DNA from: Sipunculus nudus
Taxonomy: Eukaryota > Annelida > Sipuncula > Golfingiida > Sipunculidae
Length of the DNA stretch: 64,000 bases
Assembly (NCBI GenBank): GCA_026874595.1
Contig: CM049319.1
Location: forward strand, 60,642,917-60,706,916
Reading direction: 5' to 3'
Position 1 is the first letter of the stretch. Each line of letters starts with the position of its first letter. The position numbers and the translations under genes are program-made. Under the pieces are notes generated by a model that did no database searches, was not told where the DNA came from, and saw only the letters and a program-made list of their open reading frames with translations. This document shows positions 24,507 to 36,909 of the stretch, piece by piece.

Positions 24507-26312
24507 AACAAGGCCTACAGGCCTAATGTGAACCTGTGCATTGGGAAATATACCAGGTATAATGCTTCAATGCTGGACCATTACTTTTCATGTATATGAA
24601 CAATGCAAGTACTAAACATTTTGAATAAGAAACAATTGCACAAACATCACTGCTGAAATTCTGTCATGGGTGCACGCAACACAAAAATGAATGTAGCTGG
24701 CACCACCAGTCTTGTATACAACGAAGAGATATATTCATATGCCCAATGTCAGACTGATATGTCAAACCCCTCCTGTGAAAAAAGCAGGGCCATTCACTGT
24801 GCAAAAATTATTGTACGTGGCGCCACAAGTCTTGTACACTATAAAGCTACCCGATATGTATAAACATGCCTAATTTTATGCTGATGTATCAAATTCCTCT
24901 ATAAAAATAAGCAGGCGCATACACTGCAAAAGTCAATGTAGGTGGCACCACCTGTCTTGTAAATGAGAATACCTTCAAAGACGCAAAGACAGGTCAAAAT
25001 ATCAGACCATTACATCAAACTTCCCCAGAGTTTGATGCACTTGGCTGATGAGGCTTAGGTGAGTAAGGCAGTTGCCTACGAGTAAACTGTGACAAATTGC
25101 TGCCTCAAGCTACTGCACTGAGTGAACTCTTGACCTGCACCTGGCTAGACTGAGTGAACTTTTGACCTGTACTTGGCTGCACTGAGAAAACTCTTGACCT
25201 GTTCCATAATCTGACAGTTGGCAGTTTGCCAAAGCTATAAATAGATCCAGGCTGAACTTTGGTGCCAAATCTGATGCAGAGAGCAGTCTGCCAAAGCTAT
25301 AAATAGAATGCAGCTACTGCACTGAGTGAACTCTTGACCTATACCTGGCTGCACTTCTTCCAATCCAGGCACTGTGCCAAAACTATTTATAGAGCTGACA
25401 TCATCTTGGCTAATGGCCAACATCAAGGCACTGGCAATCTGCCAATGGTAAACCAAGTGCTGCCATCTATTTATATAGCCACAGAGAGATGAATATCCAT
25501 GAATATTCCATTGCCTGGTATGATGAATAACTTGAATCATAAATCTAATTTTTTTAAACGCTTTTAAAAAAACTTTCTTGTCAATGTTAACCAAAGATAA
25601 CCTGAAATCTAAATGTCAAGTGGCATGATGTAATAGATGCTGATAAACTGGTGCCAGGCTAGATGTAACAGCATCACACAGCTAACATATATGGTAAAAT
25701 GACTCCTTTCAATCTCCACAATTCAGCTAAAAATCATTCGTGTGGAACCATTAATGTCCAAAAAAGCATACTAAAATAATCTCAGAAACGGCCAGAGCTA
25801 TCATCTCCAAATTTTATGCCAATGTTGGTCACACGAGTCCTATCTGAAATTGAGGTATTGGTGGCGCCACCTGCATCGGCATTTTTTGTACGGAGGTCAT
25901 AAGAGCCGTATCATACTGACGGCTACCAAAAAATTTCTTCTCTAAAACCATATGGCCAAATTGTTTAATATGAAATGATCCTAGGGTAGTGCTTTCTAAA
26001 TTTTGTTCACATGGTCTCTCTTCATTGACTTTTGACTGAGGTTTGAGAGGCTGAATTTAGTCATTTGCCATAACAGTCCATTTTAGCTCAGATGCTATAC
26101 AAAGATCTTCTCCTCAAAAAACAACTGGGCCAAATTCTTAAATCTCACACATTAATTATATTTAGATGTTGATAATTCAATTTTGTTCAAATGGTTTTGC
26201 TTCAGTGATTTTTGGCTGAGTTATGGGAAGCTTTACTTAGCCATTTTGCTGTATTCTCCCATATGAGTTATAAACCTGCAAAACGTTTTTTGACTGACGC
26301 CACTGAGGCCAA
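24507..26312. mobile_element. Family B sequence in two opposed pieces
   Basis: 24507-25740 reads as minus-strand family B: its 3' terminus, AACAAGGCCTACAGGCC on the plus strand, is at 24508, and the block near 25570-25700 is the inverse of 44950-45070. From about 25745 to 26312 the match is plus strand (compare 44300-44850), with the palindrome GGTGGCGCCACC at 25860-25871. The switch near 25742 implies an inversion or two abutting insertions. Non-coding. Confidence 0.5.
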
Positions 26313-27251
26313 TATCGGGAACCATTTTCCTGATTTGGCAAAAATTTTACATGTTTATAGATCTCACATAGCTCTATATCTTACGCAAAACTGGTGGCGC
26401 CACCTGCAACCATTTTTGCACAGCATCCGTCTGTTTGTTTGCCATGGGATAAAATCACATATCTCGATATTGGCTTGGCATATCTGCCTAAAATTTTGTA
26501 GGTTTATACATCTTGGATAGCTTTCTTGATTTTATGACAGGTGGCGCCACCTACATTCACATTTATGCTGCAGACATCAAAGCTCATATCTCGGGAACCA
26601 TTTGACCGATTGGGCCAAAATTTTGCATGTTTATAGATCTCACATAGCTCTTTATCATACACAAAACTGGTGGCGCCACCTGCAACCATTTTTGCACAGC
26701 GTCCGTCTGTTTGTTTGCCGTGGGATAAAATCACTTATATCTCTGCAGTGGTTTGACATATCTGCCTAAAATTTTGCAGGTTTATACATCTTTGAGAGCT
26801 TTCTGGATTTTGTTACAGGTGGCGCCACGTACATTTATGTATAAGCTGCAGACATTCAGGCTTATATCTCAGGACTGGTTTGACATATTCCCCCTGAAAT
26901 TTTGCATGTGTATAGATCTCATATAGCTCTTAATCATACACAAGATTTGTGGCGCCGCCATTTTTGCACAGCGTCCTTCTGTTTGTATGCTGTCAGATAA
27001 AATCACTCATATACAAGTAGTGGTTTGAATTATCTGCCTAAAATTTTGCATATGTATACAACTTGGACAGCTTTCTTGATTTTGTGGTAGGTGGCGCAAC
27101 CTACATACACATTTCAGCTGCAGACATCTAGGCTATTATGCAACATACCTCACTCTATTTCCCCTTTTCACTCAACCCATGCCTCACTTCACCCGTCCCA
27201 CTCTGATTTTGGCGGATACACGTAGTCGCTTGTTGACTACTCGTATTCTAG
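26313..27251 (+). mobile_element. Family C element, copy 3, 5' truncated
   Basis: Palindromes at about 26396, 26541, 26667 and 26817; the 3' end GGCGGATACACGTAGTCGC, hairpin (GTAGTCG-CTTGT-TGACTAC), then TCGTATTCTAG at 27251. The 5' end (TATCCGCC) is missing. Family B sequence lies on both sides, so it sits inside a B element. Confidence 0.6.
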
Positions 27252-27413
27252 TTTTTGTTGTGTGTGCACCCATGCCAGAATTTCAGCAGTGATGATGCAT
27301 TGTTCATATACATGTTACACATGTTCTTGAAAAGTAATGGTCCAGCATTGAAGCATTATACCTGGTGTAATCTCATTGCACAGGTTCGCATTAGGCCTGT
27401 AGGCATGTTTAGC
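27252..27413 (+). mobile_element. Family B 3' end fragment
   Basis: Matches 46395-46565: GTGTGTGCACCC near the start, CACAGGTTCGCATTAGGCC near the end, then the hairpin region GGCCTGTAGGC. It is the tail of the B copy interrupted by C copy 3. Confidence 0.6.
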
Positions 27414-27613
27414 TTTTTCCCTATAAAATCTAAGAAAATGCAGTTAGCCAAAAAAAATAGCAAAATCCAGTTTTTTAGATGACTATTTTTTATGCAAAAT
27501 TTCGTGATGCTAACTCTTGCCGTTTTCAAGATAGTATGGGTTAAAGTACAGACGACACACGTCGGACGCCGGACGACGCAACACCATCGCATAAGTTCAC
27601 AGCTCGCTAAAAA
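27414..27613 (-). mobile_element. Family B 5' end fragment
   Basis: Minus strand begins TTTTTAGCGAGCTGTGAAC at 27613, followed by the CGTCCGGCGTCCGACG-rich lead and CCCATACTATCTTGAAAACG. It is inserted at a T run inside family G copy 2; copy 1 of G shows the uninterrupted sequence CTCTATTTTTCTTG at about 23260. Confidence 0.6.
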
Positions 27614-28662
27614 TAGAGATGGTCTACAAAATAAGTTATGGTGAACATCCCTGACCTATGACCTTGGCCTTTTGCCCACATATCAACTGGATTCTTTCTA
27701 AATGATGGGTAACTACTAACCACATAAATCTGGTGTACGAGTGAATAACTTTGACTTGCAGCCTTTAACCTCCTGACCAGCTGTCCCAAAAATCAATTGC
27801 TTATTTCTTCATGCAAAAAGACCCATAAATATGAAGTTTGAATCGAAATGAGTGATGCATACATGTGGCATATGTGAAAGACTGAAGGTTTGGGTTGAAC
27901 AGTTTCACTTGAAATATGTTCTCAAGCATTTAGAACAATTTAATATTGTGACCTTGACCTTTGACCCTTTGAACTCAACATTAATAGGCTTCTTTCCCTA
28001 TTGGTAGGTAAGCCATATATGATAGATGGAAAGTATAGATTGAAAAGTTTGTCTGGAAATGACTCCACGCAAGAAGTGGGTGATGTGAACTTGACCTTTG
28101 ACCTCAAAATCAATATCTTGCTTTAAATATGTCCACAACCTTTTCAAAGAAGTGGATCCTGTATCCCTGACCTTTGACCTAGTGACCTCAAAATCTTTAG
28201 GATTCTTCTCCTACTTAGTAGGTGAGCTATATGTGAAAGATCAAATAATAGGGATGAAAGGTTGTGCTTAAAATGCACCCACAGGCTTTTCAAAGAAGTG
28301 GGTCCTGTGACCTTGACCTTTGACCTTGTAACTTCAAAATAATTATGGTTCTTCCCCTGTTGGTAGGTGAGCTGGTTGTGCAAGATGGAAGGTTTGGGAT
28401 GAAAATTTTGGTTAAAGAATTATTTCTGGGTGTGAAAACACACCTGGTAACTTCAAGAATACAGGTCGCAGTGACCTAATTTAAGGTTTGCAAGGAGTTC
28501 TTTTTAGAACCTCTAAGACTGCATAGGGTTCATGACCCTAGCCCCTACTGTTACGATTTGTGCCCTGCTAACGGACGGCAGCCGAATGGACAGACGGAAG
28601 GACGACGGACAAAGACCCATCACTATAGCCCAGCATGACTGAAAGTCAGCTGAGCTAAAAAT
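27614..28662 (-). mobile_element. Family G element, copy 2
   Basis: Minus-strand copy of 22137-23260. Its 5' end (TTTTTAGCTCAGCTGACTTT) is at 28662. On the plus strand the half-site array reads TGACCTTTGACCT (for example near 28310-28325 and 27955-27967). Its inner end is cut by the family B 5' fragment. Confidence 0.6.
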
Positions 28663-28802
28663 CTGGTTTCTTAGCAGATTTTTTCCTGTTTCCTTTTAAT
28701 TTCTGTAAAAATTTTTGGGTTGATGATGCTTAGTATGGATACATAACATATAATACCAGCAATTAATGGTGGACCTATTCTATTTCTGAGCAGTGATATA
28801 TA

Positions 28803-30620
28803 AACAATGCCTAATGCGAACCTGTGCATTGGGATATACATCAGATATAATGCGTCCATGCTGGACTCACTTTTCAGTATACATGTGACATGTATTTGTA
28901 CTATGCAAGAACTAAACATTTTGAACCAAAGTCCAAATTACACAAACGTCACTGCTGAAATACTGGCATTTGACAAAACATAAAATGGTGTAGGTGGCGT
29001 TACCAGTCTTTTGTATGAGAAAGCCATCAAAGATGTAGGGACATGCTTGAAACAGTTGTAGTTGGTGCCACAAGTCTTGTATAAATAAAACTATCCGAGA
29101 TGTATCGACATGCATAATTTCAGGCTGATATGTAAAATTACTCCTGAGAAATTAGCAGGGACATATACTCTGCAAAATTATTGAAAGTGACGCCACCAGT
29201 TTTGTATATGATGAAGATATCCGAAATGAATACATATGCCCAATTTCAGGCTAATATATAAAATCACTCCTGAAAAATAAACAGGGACATGCACTTTGCA
29301 AAGATCATTGTAAGTGGCGACACCAGTCCTGTGTATGAGGAAGCCATCAAAGATACATGTACAAGTCAAAATGTCAGGCCAATACATCACACTTCTCTTG
29401 AGTCAGGTGCACTGGGCTGATCAATCAAAGGTGCGGGTGGCAGTTGCCCAGAGTGAATTGGAACATATTGCCAACTGCAGCTACTGCACTGAGTGACCAG
29501 TACCTGGCTGCACTAAGTGAACTCTTGACCTGTTGTCTATCTGCTACAGTTGGCATTTTGCCAAAGCTATAAATAAACCCAGACTGACCTGTGGCCTGTT
29601 GCGTTATCTAAAAGTTGGCAATCTGCCAAGCTAATAATAGAAACTGACACAATCTTGCCCTGTTTGTAAATCTGTTTACACATACTGAAAAACTGGCCAG
29701 AATCCTTTTTTTCAAGCTGACATGTTCATTTGATTTTTTAATCAAAATGTTTAGCTTTGTTTACCGATATATCTCACAGTCCTTTCATTGTGAAAGGTCC
29801 AACAATTATGCCAAAAATTATATTAAAAAACTTGAACACAGGCCACTTGAGAATCATTTTAGTGCAATGTCGCAGAAGTTGAAGAAGACTATTGCAGCGG
29901 TAAATTTGAAACAGGCTTACTAATGGCCACATGACTAACTTCAGCTTTCTAAAAAAATCAGTGAACTTAATATTTTCTTGTATAATTGAAAGAACCATAC
30001 CCTAGGATAATTCTTGTGAAAACGAAATTGTTCAGCTAGCTTGACAGTCATAACACATTTTTAAGCTGAAAGAGGCTAAAATAACAAAGTTTTGCCCATA
30101 AAAACAGGTTGATGTAGGGGCAATTTCAAATATGAGTCATGTGACCAATATTGCACAAAACTTAGCGAGGCTAGCTCCTGTTGTTTCTGAGATTGTTATG
30201 TTAGTACGCTTACATGGCCAAAGGACTAATTTCAAATTCCTGTAACTCTGCCAAATTCATCAAACCCAAACCATTTGAACAAATCCGAGAGAGTTCATCT
30301 TTGGGATCATTTCTGTGAAATATTGACCAATTTGTCGGAGTGCTCTCTGAGAAGAAGATTTCAAAGGTTTTCAAGCTTTTTCTTCATAAAATGTAAGTTG
30401 ATGCACGTGGCGCAACAGAAAGCTCAATCCAACAACATTTGTTATGTGACAGATTTTTGCATAAAATACTAGCTCCTGCTATTCCTGAGAAATGATGGGT
30501 TAATGAACTGATGACTGATGACCGACAAATAAGAAAGGTTGATTTTTTGCATTAAATATTTTGATGCTAGCTCCTGCCATTTTTTAGGTAGTATGGGTAA
30601 ACGTACCGACGGGGACACAG
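28803..30620 (-). mobile_element. Family B element, copy on minus strand, 5' end lost
   Basis: The plus strand at 28806 reads GCCTAATGCGAACCTGTGC, the inverted B 3' subterminal motif; the terminal hairpin is reduced. The inner part continues to about 30620, where the TACCCATACTACC-like block of the B 5' lead appears. Sequence from 30621 to the LTR at 30805 is unassigned. No gene. Confidence 0.45.
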
Positions 30621-30804
30621 GTGTTCTTTGTTTTATCAATGAAGTTTTGCATTGGTTTGGCTGAAAAATGATGTTTTTCGGACAAGATTCAAAATTTGCA
30701 TGAAGATTATCCTGGAAAACCAACTGAAAGTCAGGGAATTTTTTCAGAGTTGGCTCCTGTAGCAAATAGCAAGTCATTTGTCAAAACTTTCATACAGTAG
30801 ATCA

Positions 30805-31564
30805 TAATATAAACAGATCACGTATGGGTGATGAACACAAATTTTGTAATGGAGATAAAAAAATCAGATTCTGTAACACTAGGCAGCGTGAAATGTTTAG
30901 GGGAATGAATAAAGAATTCAGTGGTTTTTTGTTAACAAATAACCATAATTTATTTTTAAAACAACCCTAACATTACAATACACTAAATCAATACAATTAT
31001 ACAGTAAAACAGCGGTATAACAACAAATCAATACAATCACACAGTAAATACACAAAGTGTACAGTACCTGGACACCACCACTGTCACAACGATAAGTTCT
31101 TCAAATGTATACTCTCGGAGAATGACAGTCCAGTGTAAAGCTCTTGTAACAATTTCAGAAAGTAAACTGAAATCCAAAAGATAATCTATAATTGCCGCAC
31201 TCGTCGGATAAGGTCCCAGAAACTGACACACACGCTTCTGCGTCCACTGGAAATTTTCTCTGCTCTCTCCCCCGGCTCTAAAACACAGCCCCTTTATATA
31301 CTCTTCACCCCAAGTCGAGAATTTTCCACTTCTCGAACAGTCTAGAAGATCTTACACAACACAGTAAACACGCGTTACAGGAATCATCTAGAAGAACGTC
31401 GCTGTTTCTACACACCATGGTGTAAACGTGAGCTCGCCGCAAGCTAGCATGACAACAAGAGTTCAACCAGTACGGATTAAACCGAGAATGTAACAGGCGG
31501 CCAGACAAGAGCGCTACAACATGAGTTACGCCTGTGTTACACAATAAAAAGAGCACCTGTAACA
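30805..31564 (-). repeat. 3' LTR of the Gypsy-type retrotransposon
   Basis: 760 bp matching the LTR at 38715-39438. The minus strand starts TGTTACAGGTGC at 31564. A TATA-like TATATAAAG lies at 31292-31300 (minus). Its outer end lacks the last dozen bases present in the other LTR (TGTTACGGAACC on the plus strand), so the outer junction is truncated and no target duplication can be matched. It retains a 45-bp stretch that the other LTR has lost. Confidence 0.85.
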
Positions 31565-31575
31565 CTCCCCCTCCT
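31565..31575 (-). other. Polypurine tract next to 3' LTR
   Basis: The minus strand reads AGGAGGGGGAG directly before the LTR start TGTTAC. This is the expected position of the plus-strand primer for reverse transcription, and it fixes the inner LTR edge. Confidence 0.85.
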
Positions 31576-31649
31576 GTAAGAAAAAAGAAAGTTTTCTCCG
31601 AAAACCTTCTGTTTGCGATCACAATCACTAAATCTTTACAACATCTCAT

Positions 31650-32991
31650 AAATCATCTTATTTACAACATTACATAAATATCTTGTTTACAACATTTCAT
31701 AAAAATCTCGATAAGCAATCAGCAAGTTTACTGTCTTTCCCTTTAATATGTTTGATTTGTAAGAACAAACTCCATCTCAACAGTCTTTGATTTTTACATT
31801 TGAACTTTTTCATGAACGTGAGGGGATTGTGATCACTGAAGAAAATGATAGGCCTGACGGATGAAGTAACAAACTTCAAAATGTTGCAACGCCAAAATCA
31901 AAGACAATCATTCTTTTTCAATAGTGGAGTTGTATTTCTGGTTTGCATTAAACTTTCTTGAGAGATGAGAAATTGGATGACCTATGCCATCATTGTCTAC
32001 TTGTAACAACACAGCACCAGCAGCAGTATCACTAGCATCTACAGCTAACTTAAAAGGTACAGAAAAGTCTGGAGCTGCTAAAACTGGTGAACTTTGCAGA
32101 ACTGATTTCAAATTCTGAATGCTTTTTCATACTGAACGTTCCATACTTACTTTTGTTTCTTCTTTAACAAATTAGTCAAAGGTTCAGCTACAGCAGAACA
32201 ATTTGGACAAAACTTCCTGTAGTATCCAACCATACCAAGAAAACGCATTATTTGCTTTTTGATTTCTGGTCTAGGAAATGCAGATATAGCACTTATCTTA
32301 GCATTAACAGGTTTTACCTGACCCTGCCCTACAATATGACCCAAAAATTTTACTTGTGCATGACAAAACTCAGATTTTACTAAATTGACGGTCAGACGAG
32401 CTTTTTGAAGAGGTCGCGAAGTATTTGCAGATGTTTCTCCCAGGTGTCGCTGTACACAATAAGGTCATCAATATATGCGTAGCAGCCCTGAATGTCCTTG
32501 ACAACCATATGGATGAAGCGCTGGTACGTGGCTGGCGAGTTCTTCATGCCAAACGGCATAACTTTATACTGGTACAGTCCTTGCAGTGTCACAAATGCGG
32601 ACACTTCTTTTGCTCGTTCTGTCAGTGGAACTTGCCGGAATCCTTTTAGCAGGTCAAACCTGAAGACATATCTGGAGCTACCGATGCTATCAATACAATC
32701 TTCGATCCTTGGAATCGGGAACGTGTCAGTCTTTGTGACAGAGTTCAGTTTTCGATAATCTGTGCACATATGGTAACTTCCGTCAAGTTTTGGCCCAAGA
32801 ATACATGGTGAACTCCAGTTACTGTTACTAGGTTCAATAAAATCATTGTCCAGTAAATACTGAATCTCATCCTGTAGGTACTTTTGCTTTTCTGGATTCA
32901 GTCTATATGGATGTTGCTTGACGGCACCTGCCTTGCCATTATCAACGTCATGGCACAACATGTTAGTTCGCGTTGGAATGTCACCAAACAA
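31650..32991 (-). pseudogene. pol: Retrotransposon reverse transcriptase and RNase H, broken
   Basis: Reverse transcriptase at 32991-32140: DYRKLNSVTK, FGMKNSPATYQR and the catalytic YIDD box (YAYIDDLIVYSD) are present. RNase H follows at 32130-31697 with LAVDASDTAAGAVLLQ, SDHNPL and IKGKDSKLADCLSR. Breaks between 32344 and 32111, and again near 31900, split the frame, so no complete enzyme is made. It copies element RNA to DNA in intact relatives. These domains lie downstream of the integrase, an order unlike ordinary Gypsy elements. Confidence 0.88.
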
Positions 32992-33150
32992 ATGTTCATA
33001 ATTCCGCAGCAGGTTCTTGAGGTCTTGTTGTTGTTGTGCGGTAAGGTGTTCTTGAGATCTTGTTGTTTTTGTGCGGTAAGGTGTGACAGTTTGGCATCCA
33101 GGTTGTTAAACACGTCGAGTTTTTTAATGGTACTGTACCACACTGAATGT
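32992..33150 (-). pseudogene. Linker between integrase and reverse transcriptase
   Basis: Short frame continuing into the reverse transcriptase region. It contains a local imperfect duplication of about 40 bp (TGTTGTTGTGCGGTAAGGTG and a close copy at about 33010-33085). No domain recognised. Confidence 0.5.
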
Positions 33151-34250
33151 CTACATCACACTCACAACCAAATCTACTTTAACTGGGTCAGGGTTAGTAT
33201 TTACACAATTTACAGCAGTAACATTATGTACAACATCTGATGTGCTATTTCTGTCATAATATTGTTTCAACATGTTAACATGGCACAGATGTTTCTTCTT
33301 ACGCCTATCTGGTGTCAACAGTATGTAATTTAAATCATTGACTTTCTTGTCAACAATGTAAGGACCAAAATACCTAGCTTGCAGAGGTCTGCCAGGGATG
33401 GGCAGTAAGGCAAGGACGTTTTCACCAGGCTCAAACGTCCAGCTTACAGTGTGCTTGTCATACTTTGTTTTCATTTTACTTTGTGCAGATTTTAGACCTT
33501 ACTTTGCAATCTCACAAGCATTGTGTAGTTTAGTGCGAAAGTCTGAGACATACTGCAGTAAACTAAGAGAATCAGGATTTTCACACAAGAGTTTTTCTTT
33601 AAGCAGTTTCAATGGACCTCGAATGGAGTGTCCAAAACTAGTTCAAAGGGACAGAAACCAAAGGACTCTTGAAAGGATTCTCTGACGGCTTACAGCAATA
33701 GGTTGATTCCTTTATCCCAGTCTTTCTGTGTGTCATAGCAGGTAGTTCTGGTCATGTTTTTTAATGTCTGGTGAAAATGCTCGAGGGCGCCCTGACTTTC
33801 AGGATGGTATGGCGAAGAGCTTTACCGTTTTATACCTACCTCAAGCATAACTTGTTGGAATAAACCAGACATAAAATAAGACCCTTGGTCAGACTGGACG
33901 GATTTTGGTAATCCAAAAGTTGTAAAAAGCTTGGTCAGAGCTTTGACAACACTTTTGGCATTAATTTTGCGCAATGGTATTGCCTCAGGGAACCTGGTAG
34001 ATGCACACACAATTGTCAGCAAGTATTCATGTCCAGATTTTGTTTTAGGCAGTGGTCCAACACAATCAACAATAATCCTACTGAATGGTTCCTCGAAAGC
34101 AGGAATAGGCCTAAGTGGGGCCTTAGGAGGAATCTGATTGGGCTTGCCTACCATCTGGCATATATGGCATGATTTACAATATTGTACAACATCTTTCCTG
34201 AGATTAGGCCAATAGAAGTGTGTACTAACTTTCTGAACAGTTTTATTTAT
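33151..34250 (-). pseudogene. pol: Retrotransposon integrase core and GPY/F module, broken
   Basis: 34250-33822 encodes the end of the H2C2 zinc region (HFYWP, then CKSCHICQ) and the catalytic core with IIVDCVGPLP and SDQGSYF as the first two acidic positions; a Glu-bearing segment follows near 33780. 33474-33151 encodes the GPY/F module (RYFGPYIVDKK). Frameshifts and stops lie between these parts at about 33690-33480. The N-terminal His pair is at 37050-36960, separated by the nested insertion. The integrase joins element DNA to the genome in active relatives. Confidence 0.85.
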
Positions 34251-34387
34251 TGTTACTAAGACAAATAAATGAGGGGAAAATCCTGGGCCGATCCTGGTTT
34301 CGAACCCAGGTCGATGGCATACAAGTCCAGCGTCAACAAATGTCTCCGATTGAAATCTGCTAAGTTAAGATGTTAAAACAATAACAA

Positions 34388-36289
34388 AACAAGGGACCTA
34401 TGGGTCACTGTGCTCAGCTGACGTTAACCTTGAAGGTAAAAATCTAAATAATATCTAATGGAGATAAAGTGTAAGAGGAAGAGGTAATAAAGGCCATGGT
34501 TGGTTTATATGATTGGTTTGTTTTGATGAGCAAGAAATTGTTGCAAAAAATATTTTGTGACCTGACCATGTGTTTCCTAATGTTGAAACTAAAGCATGTG
34601 AGCAGTTTGTGAACAAATGATCTGTACTATTACCATGATCATTAGTTGGTTTTTCGATTAACTGTTGACATTTCAGTAGTTTACACATTTGTTCAATTGA
34701 ATCTATTTTTTTGTATAATATATATTATTAAATATATATGTATTTTTTTATGAAATGTATACAGTTGAAATATAGCTAATTAACAACATAAAACAGGGCA
34801 AACAAAGCCTGATCACAAATTCTGCTGAGGCAGGAAAATAATGAACAAATGTTTGTATTAAATCCTGATTTTTTTATCACATCAATTATTTTCTAATCTA
34901 AGTTTATATTTCTATACATTTCCAATATAACATATATATCTGAATATAAAAGTTGATTCATAATTCTCAATTGCATCATCATAAATCTCAATCTTGTCAG
35001 ATAACACCACATCATGCATACAAATGTTTATTTATTTTTTACCACAAAAATATATCTTTTAAATCTGTAAAACAATAAATATCTAAAAATAATACTTGAT
35101 TTAGATTTCACAATTTTTAATTGTGTCTTTATTTATCCATAATGTGCTTCATATTTTATAATAATTTAGGCATACTGATGGGTTCATTTATATTTGTTAA
35201 AATCATTTAAAAGAAAATTGATTTCTTTAAAAATGCTACATTACACAACATTGCATTTTTCTGGATTACACCTTGAATTATTTTTTCAAGGAAAGTTTTT
35301 GCATATCGGAGTGGAAACAGCATTACAATTAAGGAGATACAGTGAAAACAATAACAATTACTGCATAACACTTGGTGGGTTGGTTTGCGGGGGGGGGGGG
35401 GGGGGGGGGGGGGGGGGTGATGATATGAGAATAACTGTACACCTGTCACAGCAGGGGATCTCCCCCAGTGACTGTAACAAATCAGAAACCCTGGCATAGC
35501 TGACTTCCAGTGACCTGGAGTGGGACCCTGCATCTGTAATCAAAGCAAGTGACTACAGAAAAAAATCAATAACTAGCTTAATTTTCAAGCTTTTATTTTC
35601 AAATTTCAGATTTAGACAAACTAAATATTTATGATTACATGCTGTGAAAATTAAATCAATGGTGCTTACAGGAAAAAAACGTGCCATGGTCAAAGTTAGG
35701 CAAAATTTAAGGTACTGATTTTTTTTTTATGCTAATAACTTAAATTATTTACAAAATTCAGATCTAATTTTGGGTAAACAATTGAATCGTAATTAAACAT
35801 AGTTATATACTTGATAAAATAGACTCTAGTTTCAAAATTTTTCATGTTAAGTGAGTTATTATTTTTCCTGATTTTTTACAAAGTCCATTATGTTTGGGCC
35901 CATAACTTTTTTAAATTATATAATACTGACTTAATATCTGGCATGTACATAGAAACTATATAGAGGAATATTTATGGTAAATATGAGTAAAAACAGATGA
36001 GTGGTTTTGATATTAGGCAGTCCTGAAGTGTGAAAATAGGATTTTAATAAAAAAATTGAGGTTTTTCCTTAATTTCTCAAAGGAACGTAGTCGCAAAGAC
36101 CCAGTTTTCGGCTTGGTAGGAGATCTTGGGGACATCTAACATTATGCTGAATTTGGGATTCCTAGGTCTTACGGTTTCAAAACGTGCCACATCTACGGAC
36201 GGACAGACGGACGGCACGACAGACGGACGGACGACGGACAATGGACCACGACTATAGCTCAGATGACTTATAGTCAGCTGAGCTAAAAA
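34388..36289 (-). mobile_element. Family A element nested in the LTR leader
   Basis: The minus strand starts TTTTTAGCTCAGCTGACT at 36289 and ends with CAGCTGAGCACAGTGACC, then CATAGGTCCCTTGTT near 34388. About 1.9 kb. The host leader without the insertion can be read at about 38570-38600 in the main retrotransposon, so both edges are visible: the insertion lies in a T run. Contains a run of 29 G at 35389-35417. Confidence 0.75.
35389..35417 (+). repeat. 29-base G run
   Basis: Uninterrupted poly-G inside the nested family A element. The proline or glycine-rich frames over it are not genes. Confidence 0.95.
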
Positions 36290-36403
36290 CACTGAGATAA
36301 ATCCTGTAAACAATGTACTGTAAACAATATGCAATCTTGTAAACAATGTATGATAAAACAATGTGTCCAGATCAAGGCCCAATAAATTTGTAAACTATTA
36401 AGC

Positions 36404-36421
36404 ATCCCGGACGAGCCCCCA
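36404..36421 (-). other. Primer-binding site, tRNA-Pro type (second copy)
   Basis: The minus strand reads TGGGGGCTCGTCCGGGAT, the familiar sequence complementary to the 3' end of tRNA-Pro. It follows an LTR end (TAACA) after two A residues. Part of a 162-bp duplicated segment. Confidence 0.8.
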
Positions 36422-36565
36422 TTTTGTTACGAAGACAAATAATTGAGGGGAAAAATCCTGGGCCGATCCGAACAATGTACTGTAAACAATATGCAATCTT
36501 GTAAACAATGTATGATAAAACAATGTGTCCAGATCAAGGCCTAATAAATTTGTAAACTATTAAGC

Positions 36566-36583
36566 ATCCCGGACGAGCCCCCA
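36566..36583 (-). other. Primer-binding site, tRNA-Pro type (first copy)
   Basis: Same 18-base sequence as at 36404, immediately downstream of the 5' LTR of the nested element (LTR edge at 36587). This identifies the element as LTR-type despite its lack of coding capacity. Confidence 0.85.
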
Positions 36584-36850
36584 TTTTGTTACGAAGACAA
36601 ATAATTGAGGGGAAAAATCCTGGGCCGATCCAGGAGTGGAACCCAGGATTTTCCCCTCATTTATTTGCCTTCGTAACAAAATGGTACTCGTCCAACGTTA
36701 GGCTAAACTTTGTGGCCCAGGGAATAAGCTCACCAAAGTGTGACTCCTGGGATAATTAGTCTTGTTCTGATAGCAGACCGCTCTTAAGAGGGGGTGTGTT
36801 ACGGGGTGACATAAAAGCAGACCGAACTGTCTCACTAGTGAAGCTTGCTT

Positions 36851-36909
36851 TGCTAGCGAAGCGGTTGATTCGCCGACTTGTGTGCCACCAACCTGAGTTC
36901 GACTCCCGG
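36851..36909 (+). other. tRNA-Thr-like sequence inside the nested LTR
   Basis: The plus strand shows an A-box-like TAGCGAAGCGGT, an anticodon-arm-like CCGACTTGTGTGCC (anticodon position TGT) and a B box GAGTTCGACTCCC. A partial counterpart is in the 3' LTR near 34285-34330. No full cloverleaf with acceptor stem is evident. It may be a tRNA-derived SINE fragment captured by the LTR. Confidence 0.4.

Noticed and set aside
5491-30804. Encoded transposase, Rep or helicase for the rolling-circle-like families
   Set aside because: No frame shows Rep HUH or helicase motifs; all copies here appear non-autonomous.
35207-35533. Proline- and glycine-rich frames across a poly-G run
   Set aside because: Low-complexity translation of a 29-base G tract in a repeat.
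36851-36909. Functional tRNA-Thr gene
   Set aside because: Boxes are present but there is no acceptor stem, and it lies in an LTR; reported only as tRNA-like.
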